In this document: in pieces, positions 22,578-30,422 of the stretch
How the letters are laid out: every line of letters begins with the position of its first letter
Position numbering within the stretch: the stretch's first letter is position 1
Assembly: GCF_001552215.1 (NCBI RefSeq)
Contig: NZ_BCQT01000025.1
Coordinates: 62,001 to 126,000, forward strand
Origin: Actinomadura macra NBRC 14102
Lineage (GTDB): Bacteria; Actinomycetota; Actinomycetes; Streptosporangiales; Streptosporangiaceae
Reading direction: 5' to 3'
DNA: 64,000 nucleotides
Notes under the pieces: generated by a model
The model's input: only the letters and a program-made list of their open reading frames with translations
Databases searched by the model: none
Told to the model about the DNA's origin: nothing
Program-made: the position numbers and the translations under genes

Positions 22578-25280
22578 GTGGAGAACGAAGAGAAACTGGT
22601 CGAGTACCTGAAATGGACCACTGCCGAACTCCATGAGGCCAGACGACGGCTGGCCGAGGCCGAGTCGATGGCGCGCGAGCCCATCGCCGTGGTGGCGACG
22701 GCCTGCCGGCTTCCGGGCGGTGTCCGTTCCCAGGAACAGCTGTGGGACCTGGTCGTCCAGCGGCGGGACGCGATCTCCGGCTTCCCGTCCGACCGGTCGT
22801 GGGACCGGGATCTCGCCCGGATCCCCGGCGGCGAGAGGGAAGGCGGCGTGGGGGAAGGCGGCGAGGAGCGGCGCACGTTCGCCCGCCTCGGCGGCTTCAT
22901 CGACGACGCGGCCGGCTTCGACGCGGACTTCTTCGGCATCGGCCCGGACGAGGCGCCGGCGATCGAACCCCTCCAGCGGATCCTGCTGCACCTCGTCTGG
23001 GAGGCTGTCGAGCGCGCCGGGGTGGACCCGCGCTCGCTGCGCGGCAGCCCCACCGGGGTGTACATGGGCACCACCGCGCATGACTACGCCTCCCGGCTGG
23101 ACCGGGTGCCCGAGGAACTGTTCCCCTATCTGGCCAACGGCACGTCCGGCAGCCTCGTCTCGGGCCGGGTGGCGTACACCCTCGGCCTGGAGGGCCCGGC
23201 GGTGTCGGTCGACACCGCGTGTTCGTCTTCCCTGGTCGCGATGCACCTGGCCTGCCACGCCCTGCGGCAGGGGGAGTGCACGCTGGCCCTCGCGGGCGGC
23301 GGGACGGTGCTGGCGACACCGAACGTGTTCGTCTCGTTCGCCCGGCAGGGCGGGCTGGCGCCGGACGGGCGGTGCAAGTCGTTCGCGGCTTCCGCCGACG
23401 GCATGGGCCTGGCGGAAGGTGTCGCTCTCGTCCTGCTGGAGCGCCTTTCGGACGCGCGGCGCAACGGGCACCCGGTGCTGGCGGTCATCCGGGGATCGGC
23501 GGTCAACCAGGACGGCGCCACCTACGGCCTGGCCGCCCCGAACGGTCCTTCCCAGCAGGAGGCGATCCGGCGGGCGCTGGCGGCCGCGGGCATGTCCCCC
23601 GCCGACGTCGACGTGGTCGAGGCTCACGGCACCGGCACCCCCATCGGTGACGCCATCGAGGCCCAGGCCCTGCTGTCGGCCTACGGTCGGCACCGGCCCG
23701 CGGACCGGCCGCTGTGGCTGGGGTCGGTCAAGTCGAACACCGGGCACACGCAGGGCGCCTCGGGCGCGGCGGGCGTGATCAAGATGGTGATGGCGATGCG
23801 GCACGGGACGCTGCCGGCCACGCTGCACGTCGACCGGCCGACGCCGCTCGCGGACTGGAGGTCTGGGGCCGTACGACTGCTGACCGAGCCGGTGGAGTGG
23901 CCCCGGGGCGAGCATCCGCGCAGGGCGGGGGTGTCCTCGTTCGGCGCGTCCGGCACGAACGCACATCTGATCTTGGAGGAGCCTCCCGAACCGGTGCCGC
24001 CGGACATCGCGGAGGCTCCCGATCCGGGCGGAGCGGTGGCGTGGGTGGTGTCGGCGCGCGGCCCGGAGGCGCTGCGGGCCCAGGCAGCGGCGCTGGCCGA
24101 TGCCGTGGTGGCGTCCGGGTCGCAGGCGCGCGCCGCCGATGTGGCCTGGTCGCTGGCGGCGACACGGTCGGTGTTCGAGCATCGCGCGGTGGTGGTGGGC
24201 GAGGATCGCGATTCGCTGGTGGCGGGGACCCGGGCGCTCGCGGCCGGACGTCCGCATACTGGGGTCTTCCACCCCGCCTCGCCTCTGGTCGCCACGGGCA
24301 GAACGGTGTGGCTGTTCGGCAACCACGACGGCCTGGCCTCGGGTACGGGAAGAGAGCTGTACGACCGTTTCCCCGTTTTCAGGAACGCTTTCGACGAGGT
24401 GTACGCGCTACTGGAGCCCCACCTGAGCCACCCGTTCAAGGGCATGGCGCGCTCCGGCGCCGACGAGGCGGCGGGGCACGCCGCCGACCAGCGCGCGCTG
24501 TCGTTCGCGTCGCAGGTGGCGCTCGCCCGGGTCCTGGAGGCCCTCGGGGTACGGCCCGACGTCGTGGCCGGGCACGCGTCCGGAGAGGTCGCCGCCGCAT
24601 TCGTCGCGGGGGTGCTCGACCTCGCGGACGCGGCCCGCCTCGTCACCGGCGGGCCGGGTTCCGCCGGCGACCTCGACCTACGGCCGCCGCGCATCCCCAT
24701 GATCAGCACCCTCACCGGCGAACCGGACGATGAGAACGTCGCGACCCCCGGTTACTGGGACGAGCATCCGCACCCTCCCCCGCAGCTCAAGGCCATCGAG
24801 GACGGCGACCGGTTCCTGTGGCTCGGACACGATCGTGCCCTGGCCGAAGCGCTGGCCACGGCCTTGCCCGGCCTTGCCGCCCCTCGGGTGAGGTCCGTCC
24901 TCGGCGATGAGCATTCCGAAGCTCGGGCCCTGTTGCACGTCCTCGCTGATCTCCACGTCGCCGGTGCAGCCGTCGCCTGGACCGCGCTGTTCGACGGCGG
25001 CCCGCCCTCCCAGGCCGTCCCGCTCCCCACCTACGCCTTCCAGAGCAGGCCCTACTGGCTGCATGAGACCGGCGACGAGACGCCGGACGACATTCTGTTC
25101 TGGGACGCCGTCGAGCGCGAGGACCCGGCCGCCCTGGCGAAGATCCTCGACGCACCGGCGGACCTGCACCCGACAGTGGCCGCGCTGCTCCCCGCGCTGG
25201 CGGGATGGCGGCGGGAGCGTCGCCTCCGGCCGGCTCCGGCGGACACGGTCTCTACTCCCCAGCCCCTGAACGAACCGTAG
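22578..25280 (+). CDS. KSX-like protein: KS with dead AT, no ACP
   Basis: A 900-residue PKS-like protein starting at GTG 22578. Residues 1-33 form an N-terminal coiled-coil docking segment. The KS (about 34-465) is complete: Cys215 in DTACSSS, His350 in HGTGT and His390 in GHTQG. The AT that follows is non-functional: the GQGSQ motif is replaced (WLFGNHDGLASG), the nucleophile of GHSxGE is Ala667 (GHASGE), and about 100 residues including the substrate-selectivity motif are missing. The protein ends just after the post-AT linker (LPTYAFQSRPYWL, then LAGWRRERRL), with no KR or ACP. KS proteins of this sort in monensin (KSX) and nanchangmycin (NanA11) are thought to move the finished chain onto a discrete ACP. 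The partner here would be the ACP at 3380. Confidence 0.88.
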   Translation: MENEEKLVEYLKWTTAELHEARRRLAEAESMAREPIAVVATACRLPGGVRSQEQLWDLVVQRRDAISGFPSDRSWDRDLARIPGGEREGGVGEGGEERRTFARLGGFIDDAAGFDADFFGIGPDEAPAIEPLQRILLHLVWEAVERAGVDPRSLRGSPTGVYMGTTAHDYASRLDRVPEELFPYLANGTSGSLVSGRVAYTLGLEGPAVSVDTACSSSLVAMHLACHALRQGECTLALAGGGTVLATPNVFVSFARQGGLAPDGRCKSFAASADGMGLAEGVALVLLERLSDARRNGHPVLAVIRGSAVNQDGATYGLAAPNGPSQQEAIRRALAAAGMSPADVDVVEAHGTGTPIGDAIEAQALLSAYGRHRPADRPLWLGSVKSNTGHTQGASGAAGVIKMVMAMRHGTLPATLHVDRPTPLADWRSGAVRLLTEPVEWPRGEHPRRAGVSSFGASGTNAHLILEEPPEPVPPDIAEAPDPGGAVAWVVSARGPEALRAQAAALADAVVASGSQARAADVAWSLAATRSVFEHRAVVVGEDRDSLVAGTRALAAGRPHTGVFHPASPLVATGRTVWLFGNHDGLASGTGRELYDRFPVFRNAFDEVYALLEPHLSHPFKGMARSGADEAAGHAADQRALSFASQVALARVLEALGVRPDVVAGHASGEVAAAFVAGVLDLADAARLVTGGPGSAGDLDLRPPRIPMISTLTGEPDDENVATPGYWDEHPHPPPQLKAIEDGDRFLWLGHDRALAEALATALPGLAAPRVRSVLGDEHSEARALLHVLADLHVAGAAVAWTALFDGGPPSQAVPLPTYAFQSRPYWLHETGDETPDDILFWDAVEREDPAALAKILDAPADLHPTVAALLPALAGWRRERRLRPAPADTVSTPQPLNEP

Positions 25281-25352
25281 AAGCGAAAGAAGCGAAAGAA
25301 GCGAAAGAAGCGAAAGAAGCGAAAGAAGCGAAAGAAGCGAAAGAAGCGAAAA
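25281..25352. repeat. 9-bp minisatellite, eight copies
   Basis: Eight head-to-tail copies of AAGCGAAAG (the last reads AAGCGAAAA) begin on the base after the TAG of the KSX-like gene and end inside the left arm of the terminator. The A-rich composition is unlike anything else in the window. If read through in frame it would encode a charged Glu-Ala-Lys repeat. Confidence 0.95.
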
Positions 25353-25391
25353 GGTGCCCGTGTTCCTCCGGCGGAGGGACACGGGCACCTT
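25351..25391. terminator. Long hairpin terminator
   Basis: AAGGTGCCCGTGT (25351-25363) pairs perfectly with ACACGGGCACCTT (25379-25391). Inside, CCTCC (25365-25369) pairs with GGAGG (25373-25377) around a GGC loop, giving an almost continuous 19-bp stem. It separates the KSX-like gene (plus) from the hydroxyacyl-CoA dehydrogenase (minus). Confidence 0.8.
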
Positions 25392-25401
25392 GGTGCGGCT
25401 G

Positions 25402-26262
25402 CTACGGGTACGTGTAGAACCCGCGACCGGCCTTCTTGCCCAGTAGCCCGCCATCGACCATGCGCAGCAGCAGCGGCGGCGGCGAATACTGCGGCTCCTT
25501 GAACTCCTCGTAGAGGGCTCGGGCGACCGCGGCGATCGTGTCCAGGCCGATGAGGTCGGCCAGCTTGAGCGGACCCAGCGGGTGCGAGCAGCCCAGCACC
25601 ATCCCCCGGTCGACCACCTCCGCTGCGGCGAAGCCCGACTCCACCATCCTGATCGCCCCGAGCAGATACGGGATCAGCAGGGCGTTCACCACGAAACCGG
25701 CCCGGTCCGGCGAGCCGATGACCTGCTTGCCGAGCGTCCCGGTGACGAAGGCCTCGGTTCGGGCCCGGGTCTCCTCGCCGGTCAGCAGCGATCCGATCAG
25801 CTCGGCCAGCGGCAGTACGGGCACCGGGCTGAAGAAGTGCACCCCCACCACCTGCTGGGGACGGGTGGTGGCACGCGCCAGCCTGATGATCGGGATCGAG
25901 GAGGTGTTGGAGGCGAAGATGGCCTCGGGGTCCGTGACGATCTTGTCGATGAGGGCGAACAGATCCGTCTTCGTCGGCTCGTGCTCGGGCACCGCCTCGA
26001 AGACCAGTTGCCGGTCGACCAGCTCGTCCAGATCGGCGGTGAAGATCACACGCTCGACCACGGCGTCTCTCTCGGCCTCGGTGAGGCGGCCCTTGCGCAG
26101 CCCATGATCGAGCGATTTGCGGAGCCGCCGCCGGCCCGGCTCCACCGAGTCCGGGCCCGAGGCGACGACCACCGTGTCCAGGCCGGCGCGGGCGCACACC
26201 TCGGCGATACCGGAGCCCATCACGCCGCTGCCGACGATCCCGACGCGGTCGATCCCGCCCAT
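25402..26262 (-). CDS. 3-hydroxyacyl-CoA dehydrogenase
   Basis: A 286-residue NAD-dependent 3-hydroxybutyryl-CoA dehydrogenase. The N-terminal Rossmann motif is VGIVGSGVMGSGIAEV, followed by FASNTSSIPI and HFFSPVPVLPLAEL with the catalytic histidine, and it ends GLLGKKAGRGFYTY, all family signatures. ATG 26260-26262 overlaps the KASIII stop (ATGA). In this setting it would reduce acetoacetyl-CoA to 3-hydroxybutyryl-CoA on the way to crotonyl-CoA. A dedicated crotonase is not visible in the window and may be supplied by primary metabolism. Confidence 0.93.
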   Translation of the reverse strand: MGGIDRVGIVGSGVMGSGIAEVCARAGLDTVVVASGPDSVEPGRRRLRKSLDHGLRKGRLTEAERDAVVERVIFTADLDELVDRQLVFEAVPEHEPTKTDLFALIDKIVTDPEAIFASNTSSIPIIRLARATTRPQQVVGVHFFSPVPVLPLAELIGSLLTGEETRARTEAFVTGTLGKQVIGSPDRAGFVVNALLIPYLLGAIRMVESGFAAAEVVDRGMVLGCSHPLGPLKLADLIGLDTIAAVARALYEEFKEPQYSPPPLLLRMVDGGLLGKKAGRGFYTYP

Positions 26263-27284
26263 CACGCCGCCTCGCCCGCGTCCGCGTGCGCGTCCGCCGA
26301 CCAGCGCAGCAGGCAGGCGCCGACCGACATGCCGCCGCCGAACCCGGCCAGCAGCACCAGTTCCCCGTCGCGCAGCCGGCCGGCGCGGGCGGCGTCGTCC
26401 AGTGCCACCGGCACCGAGGCGCTGCCGATGTTGCCGTACTTCTCCAATGTGCGATGCGTCTGCGCGCCGCTGAGCCCGCACTGGTCGACCAACTGCGACA
26501 GCAGGACCCCGTTCGCCTGGTGGGGCACCAGGTGGTCGACCTGGTCCAGGGTGAAGCCCGAGCGGTCCACCAGCACCTTCAGGGCGGGCGGGACCTTCTC
26601 CATGACGAAGTCGCGGACGCCCCGGCCGTCCATCCGGAAGAAGTGCCCGCCGGACTCCACCGTCTCGTGCGAGGTGGGCACCCGGCTACCGCCCGCCTCG
26701 ACCCTGATGAGCCGGTTCGCGTAGCCGTGGGAGGTCAAGTCGAAACCGAGAAAACCGTACGGCGCGGGAACCGGGCCCACCACGGCGGCGCCGGCGCCGT
26801 CGCCGAGCAGCACCGCCGTACGGCGGTCGTCGAAGTCCAGGATGCGCGAGTACACGTCCGCCGCCACCACCAGCGCACACGCGCCCGGATCGAGCGCGAT
26901 CAGGCTCCGGGCGAGCGCCAGCCCGTACACGAACCCGCTGCACACCACGTTGATGTCGAAGCACGCCGCGCCGTCGGCGCCAAGCCGTTCCTGCACCAGG
27001 TACGAGGTGGGCGGCTGCGGGGAGTCGCCGGTGGAGGTGGAGACGATGAGGTAGCCGATCCGGTCGGCCGGAACGCCGCTCCTCGCCAGCGCGTCCCGGG
27101 CCGCCCCGGCGGCGAGGTCGGAGGTCGCCTCGTCCGGTGCCGCGTAGCGCCGGTACGAAATCTGGGTCTTGCGTTCGATCCATTCCGGGTCGATGCCCAC
27201 CCGGCGCGCCACCTCCTCGCTGGGGACCACTCGTTCGGGAAGACAGGATCCGGTCGCCAGAATCCCGGTGGATGAATCGGCCAT
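26262..27284 (-). CDS. KAS III (FabH-like ketosynthase)
   Basis: A 340-residue FabH-type condensing enzyme with the intact Cys-His-Asn triad: Cys in INVVCSGFVYGLAL, His in VPHQANGVLL, Asn in EKYGNIGSASVP. The start ATG 27282-27284 is preceded by GAGAGG. It is coupled to the dehydrogenase gene and divergent from the crotonyl-CoA carboxylase/reductase gene. The trio suggests it makes acetoacetyl-CoA from acetyl-CoA and malonyl-CoA (or malonyl-ACP) to feed ethylmalonyl-CoA synthesis. A role as a starter-unit enzyme is a less likely alternative. Confidence 0.9.
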   Translation of the reverse strand: MADSSTGILATGSCLPERVVPSEEVARRVGIDPEWIERKTQISYRRYAAPDEATSDLAAGAARDALARSGVPADRIGYLIVSTSTGDSPQPPTSYLVQERLGADGAACFDINVVCSGFVYGLALARSLIALDPGACALVVAADVYSRILDFDDRRTAVLLGDGAGAAVVGPVPAPYGFLGFDLTSHGYANRLIRVEAGGSRVPTSHETVESGGHFFRMDGRGVRDFVMEKVPPALKVLVDRSGFTLDQVDHLVPHQANGVLLSQLVDQCGLSGAQTHRTLEKYGNIGSASVPVALDDAARAGRLRDGELVLLAGFGGGMSVGACLLRWSADAHADAGEAA

Positions 27285-27480
27285 CGGTCACAACCTCTCA
27301 AAGAACCCTTCCCGTCAATCCTCACCAAAAGAAACAGCACAGCAACCCCTATGTCGCGCATTTTTCTGCCCCTGGGGGCGACACCAGCCATTAGGGGTGG
27401 CCAGTACAGTTCCCTCTCACTACAATTCCGAACCGAAATACGATTCTTTTCGGCTGTCCGACAACGGCGGAAAGGTGGCC
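27285..27480. promoter_or_regulatory. Divergent promoter region, KASIII/ccr
   Basis: A 196-base gap. TGGGGG (27373-27378) and AGGGG (27393-27397) lie on the plus strand 20 bp apart. TACAGT (27405-27410) begins seven bases after the second element and could serve as the -10 box for the ccr gene. This is the best promoter-like arrangement of the AGGGG motif in the window. Confidence 0.5.
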
Positions 27481-28842
27481 ATGGACGTGCTATCGGAAGC
27501 GGTCGTGGCGGGTGCTCCCCCGGCGGACCTGGAGCGCGCGCAGCTCCCGGACGACTACACCGCGGTGCACATCAGGGCCGAGGACGTCGGCATGTTCACC
27601 GGCGTGGCCGACAAGGACGTGCGCAAGTCGCTGCGGGTGGGGCGCGTGCCGATGCCCGAACTCGCGCCCGACGAGGTGCTGGTGGCGGTGATGGCCAGCG
27701 CGATCAACTACAACACGGTGTGGTCGGCGATGTTCGAGCCCGTTCCCACCTTCCGTTTCCTGGAGCACTACGCCCGGCAGGGCGGGTGGGCCACCCGGCA
27801 CGACCGCCCCTACCAGGTCGTGGGATCCGACGGCGCGGGTGTCATCGTGCGGATCGGGTCCGGGGTGCGGCGCTGGCGGGTCGGAGATCACGTGGTGATC
27901 AGCCCCGCCCACGTCGACGATCAGGAGCCCTCCTCCCATGCGGACGCCATGCTCGGGACAGAGCAGCGAGCCTGGGGGTTCGAGACCAACTTCGGTGGCC
28001 TCGCCCACTACACGGTGGTGCGCGCCAGCCAGCTCATTCCCAAGCCCGCCCACCTCACCTGGGAGGAGGCCGCCTGCAACACGTTGTGCGCGGGCACCGC
28101 CTACCGCATGCTCGTGAGCGACCGCGGCGCCCGGATCAAGCAGGGCGACGTCGTGTTGATCTGGGGGGCCGCGGGCGGGCTCGGCTCCTACGCCATCCAG
28201 TTCGTCCGCAACGGCGGCGGCATCGCGGTCGGCGTCGTCGGGTCCGAGGAGAAGGCGCGGGCCGTCCGCGCGCTCGGCTGCGACCTGGTGATCAACCGTA
28301 CGGAGATCGGGCTCACCGACGGCCTGGACACCGACCCCGACCACGTCATCGAGGTCGGCAAGCGTCTCGGCCGCATCGTGCGCGCCGAGGTCGGCGAGGA
28401 CCCGCACGTGGTCTTCGAGCACGTGGGTCAGGCGACGTTCGGGGTGTCGGTGTTCGTGGTACGGCGCGGCGGAACGGTGGTGACCTGCGGTTCCAGCACG
28501 GGCTACCTCCACCAGTTCGACAACCGTTATCTGTGGATGAAGCTGAAGCGCGTCATCGGCAGCCACGTCGCGAACCTGCAGGAGCAGTGGGAGTGCAACC
28601 GGCTCATCGGGATGGGCCGCGTCATGCCGGCGATGTCGGCGCTGTACCCGCTGGACGAGGCTCCCGAGGCCGCAAGGCTCGTCCAGCGCAACCGGCACAT
28701 CGGCAAGGTCGGGGTGTTGTGCCTCGCGCCCGAGCCGGGGCTCGGCGTCACCGACCGGGACCTTCGCGCCCGCATCGGGGAGGAGCGCCTGAACCCGCTG
28801 CTCCCCTTCGGCCCGGGCACGACGCTCGACGGAGACGCCTGA
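27481..28842 (+). CDS. ccr: Crotonyl-CoA carboxylase/reductase
   Basis: A 453-residue zinc-free medium-chain reductase that reductively carboxylates crotonyl-CoA to ethylmalonyl-CoA. Family motifs include INYNTVWSAMFEPVPTF, VVGSDGAGVIVRIGSGVRRW, the NADPH site WGAAGGLGSYAIQFVRNGGG and VFEHVGQATFGVSVFV, ending with the conserved MKLKRVIGSH region. The start ATG 27481 has AAAGGTGG upstream; upstream in-frame codons add a poor sequence. Together with the KASIII and hydroxyacyl-CoA dehydrogenase it provides the ethyl-branched extender. One AT in the window (PKS C, second module) has a motif consistent with using it. Confidence 0.95.
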   Translation: MDVLSEAVVAGAPPADLERAQLPDDYTAVHIRAEDVGMFTGVADKDVRKSLRVGRVPMPELAPDEVLVAVMASAINYNTVWSAMFEPVPTFRFLEHYARQGGWATRHDRPYQVVGSDGAGVIVRIGSGVRRWRVGDHVVISPAHVDDQEPSSHADAMLGTEQRAWGFETNFGGLAHYTVVRASQLIPKPAHLTWEEAACNTLCAGTAYRMLVSDRGARIKQGDVVLIWGAAGGLGSYAIQFVRNGGGIAVGVVGSEEKARAVRALGCDLVINRTEIGLTDGLDTDPDHVIEVGKRLGRIVRAEVGEDPHVVFEHVGQATFGVSVFVVRRGGTVVTCGSSTGYLHQFDNRYLWMKLKRVIGSHVANLQEQWECNRLIGMGRVMPAMSALYPLDEAPEAARLVQRNRHIGKVGVLCLAPEPGLGVTDRDLRARIGEERLNPLLPFGPGTTLDGDA

Positions 28843-28860
28843 CCGGATGTCGCGGGCGCC

Positions 28861-30126
28861 TCAGAACGTGCAGCGCAACTCGGTGATGCCCTCCAGGAAG
28901 CTCGACCGCAGGCGCCGGGGCTCCCCGTCGGCCCGGATGCCCGGCAGGGACCGGAGAAGCTCCCGGTACAGGATGCCGATCTCCATGCGGGCGAGGTGGG
29001 CTCCCAGGCAGAAGTGCGGGCCCAGCGAACCGAAGGCCAGATGCGGGTTGGGAGCACGGGTGATGTCGAACCGGTACGGGTCGGCGAACACCTCCTCGTC
29101 CCGGTTCGCGGACCAGTAGAACAGGAACATCCGGTCCCCCCTCCGGAACCGGTGGCCGTTCATCTCGCAATCGCGGGTGGCGACCCTGCGCATCCAGTTG
29201 ATGGGCGTGGCGAATCGCAGGACCTCCTCGACGGCGCCGGCGGAGTACTTCGGGTAGTCCGACAGCAGCAACTCCCGCTGGTCCGGGTGGCGGGTCAGCA
29301 GCACCAGAGCGTGGGAGATCGCGTTGCGGGTGGTCTCCATGCCGGCGATGACGAGCAGGATGAAGAAGGACACCAGCTCCTGGCGCGTCAGTTTCTCGCC
29401 GTCCACCTCGGCCCGGACCAGCTTGGTGATCAGATCGTCGCGCGGCCGGGCGGCGCGCTCGCGGCCCAGCTCGGTGATGTAGTCCCCGAGGTCCTGTGAG
29501 GCCCGCATCACCAGGGCGTTCGAGTCCTCCTCCGGAGAGGCGACCGCGGGGTCGAGCGGGCCGGCGATCTGGTTCGTCCGGACGAAGAGGAAGTCGTGGT
29601 CCTCGGTGGGGATGCCCATCATCGCGCCCAGAACGGCGATGGGCATCTCCGCGGCCACCGGCCGGACGAAGTCGCCGGGTCCCCGCGCGACGAGGCCGTC
29701 CACGATCTGCCGGGCCACCCGGTCCGCCACGGCCTCGAAGTCGGCGACCGTCTCGCGGCCGAACACGCGGGCCACGATGCGCCGGAGCCGGGCGTGCTCC
29801 GGATTGTCCATGTTGATCATTGAGCCGTAGTACTCGTACAGCTCCGCGGGCAGGCCGACGATGCTCGTCGCGCCCGTGGAGGAGAAGTCGCGGGGCCGCC
29901 GGCTCACCTCCACGATGTCGGCGTGCTTCACCAGCGCGTAGTAGCCGAAAGCCGAGCTCAGACCGGCCATCCGCTGCTGCACGAGGACCGGATGGGGCTG
30001 GGCGCGCAGCCTCTCAAACGTCTCCACGCGATCGCCGTGTGGCCCGGACCAGAAGAGGGGGTCGACGAGATCGGCGGGCTCGTCGGCGATAGGACCGGCC
30101 GCCGGGGTGCGTTGGGAAGGGGACAC
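28861..30126 (-). CDS. Cytochrome P450 (2)
   Basis: A 421-residue P450 starting at GTG 30124-30126, with GAGGAA five bases upstream. The I-helix motif is VIAGMETTRNAISH, ExxR is EEVLRFATP, and the haem loop is AFGSLGPHFCLGAHLARME. The extra residue in the haem loop (FGxxGPHFCLG) is typical of the CYP124/125/142-like group, which differs from the first P450. Members of that group often oxidise terminal methyl groups of lipid-like chains, which suits oxidation of a polyketide side chain. The substrate is not known. Convergent with ccr, 18 bases apart. Confidence 0.92.
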   Translation of the reverse strand: MSPSQRTPAAGPIADEPADLVDPLFWSGPHGDRVETFERLRAQPHPVLVQQRMAGLSSAFGYYALVKHADIVEVSRRPRDFSSTGATSIVGLPAELYEYYGSMINMDNPEHARLRRIVARVFGRETVADFEAVADRVARQIVDGLVARGPGDFVRPVAAEMPIAVLGAMMGIPTEDHDFLFVRTNQIAGPLDPAVASPEEDSNALVMRASQDLGDYITELGRERAARPRDDLITKLVRAEVDGEKLTRQELVSFFILLVIAGMETTRNAISHALVLLTRHPDQRELLLSDYPKYSAGAVEEVLRFATPINWMRRVATRDCEMNGHRFRRGDRMFLFYWSANRDEEVFADPYRFDITRAPNPHLAFGSLGPHFCLGAHLARMEIGILYRELLRSLPGIRADGEPRRLRSSFLEGITELRCTF

Positions 30127-30422
30127 GAATTCCTCGATTCAGGCTCGGTGCTCCGGTGGGCTCCCCAGGCAGAGTCCGGTCCTCGGCCGGACGCCCGGCA
30201 CCGTCCACGATCGGGAGGAGCCAAGGACTGCACGCATTCTGCAATACGGCACTTAAGCAGCCCTAGTCCCCCGCCAATCACCCGAATCAGGAGTGATCTT
30301 GCGGGATGGATCGGGCTCGAAGGAATTAGCGGAGCTTTAGCGCCGCCGTCAACGATGCGAAACGGGCGGAGTCCGGTCCGCCCCGTTCTCGCGCAGAGCG
30401 GAGAGGAACGGTCGCGCCGCCA
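30127..30422. promoter_or_regulatory. Divergent promoter region, P450 (2)/PKS B
   Basis: A 296-base gap between the P450 (minus) and PKS B (plus). Its central part (30230-30340) is less GC-rich than the surroundings. Read on the minus strand it holds GGGGGACTAGGG around 30261-30272, a loose match to the AGGGG pattern. No clear match faces PKS B. Confidence 0.35.

Noticed and set aside
24570..24590. Functional AT in the KSX-like protein using the Ser of GHASGE
   Set aside because: That serine is one position off the nucleophile elbow, GQGSQ is absent and about 100 residues of the fold including the selectivity region are missing.
25281..25352. CRISPR-like direct repeats
   Set aside because: The nine-base units are contiguous with no spacers, so this is a minisatellite.
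26262..27284. KASIII as evidence for a fatty-acid synthase operon
   Set aside because: Its coupled neighbour is a hydroxyacyl-CoA dehydrogenase and its divergent neighbour is ccr. No fabD or fabF is nearby, so extender supply is the better reading.
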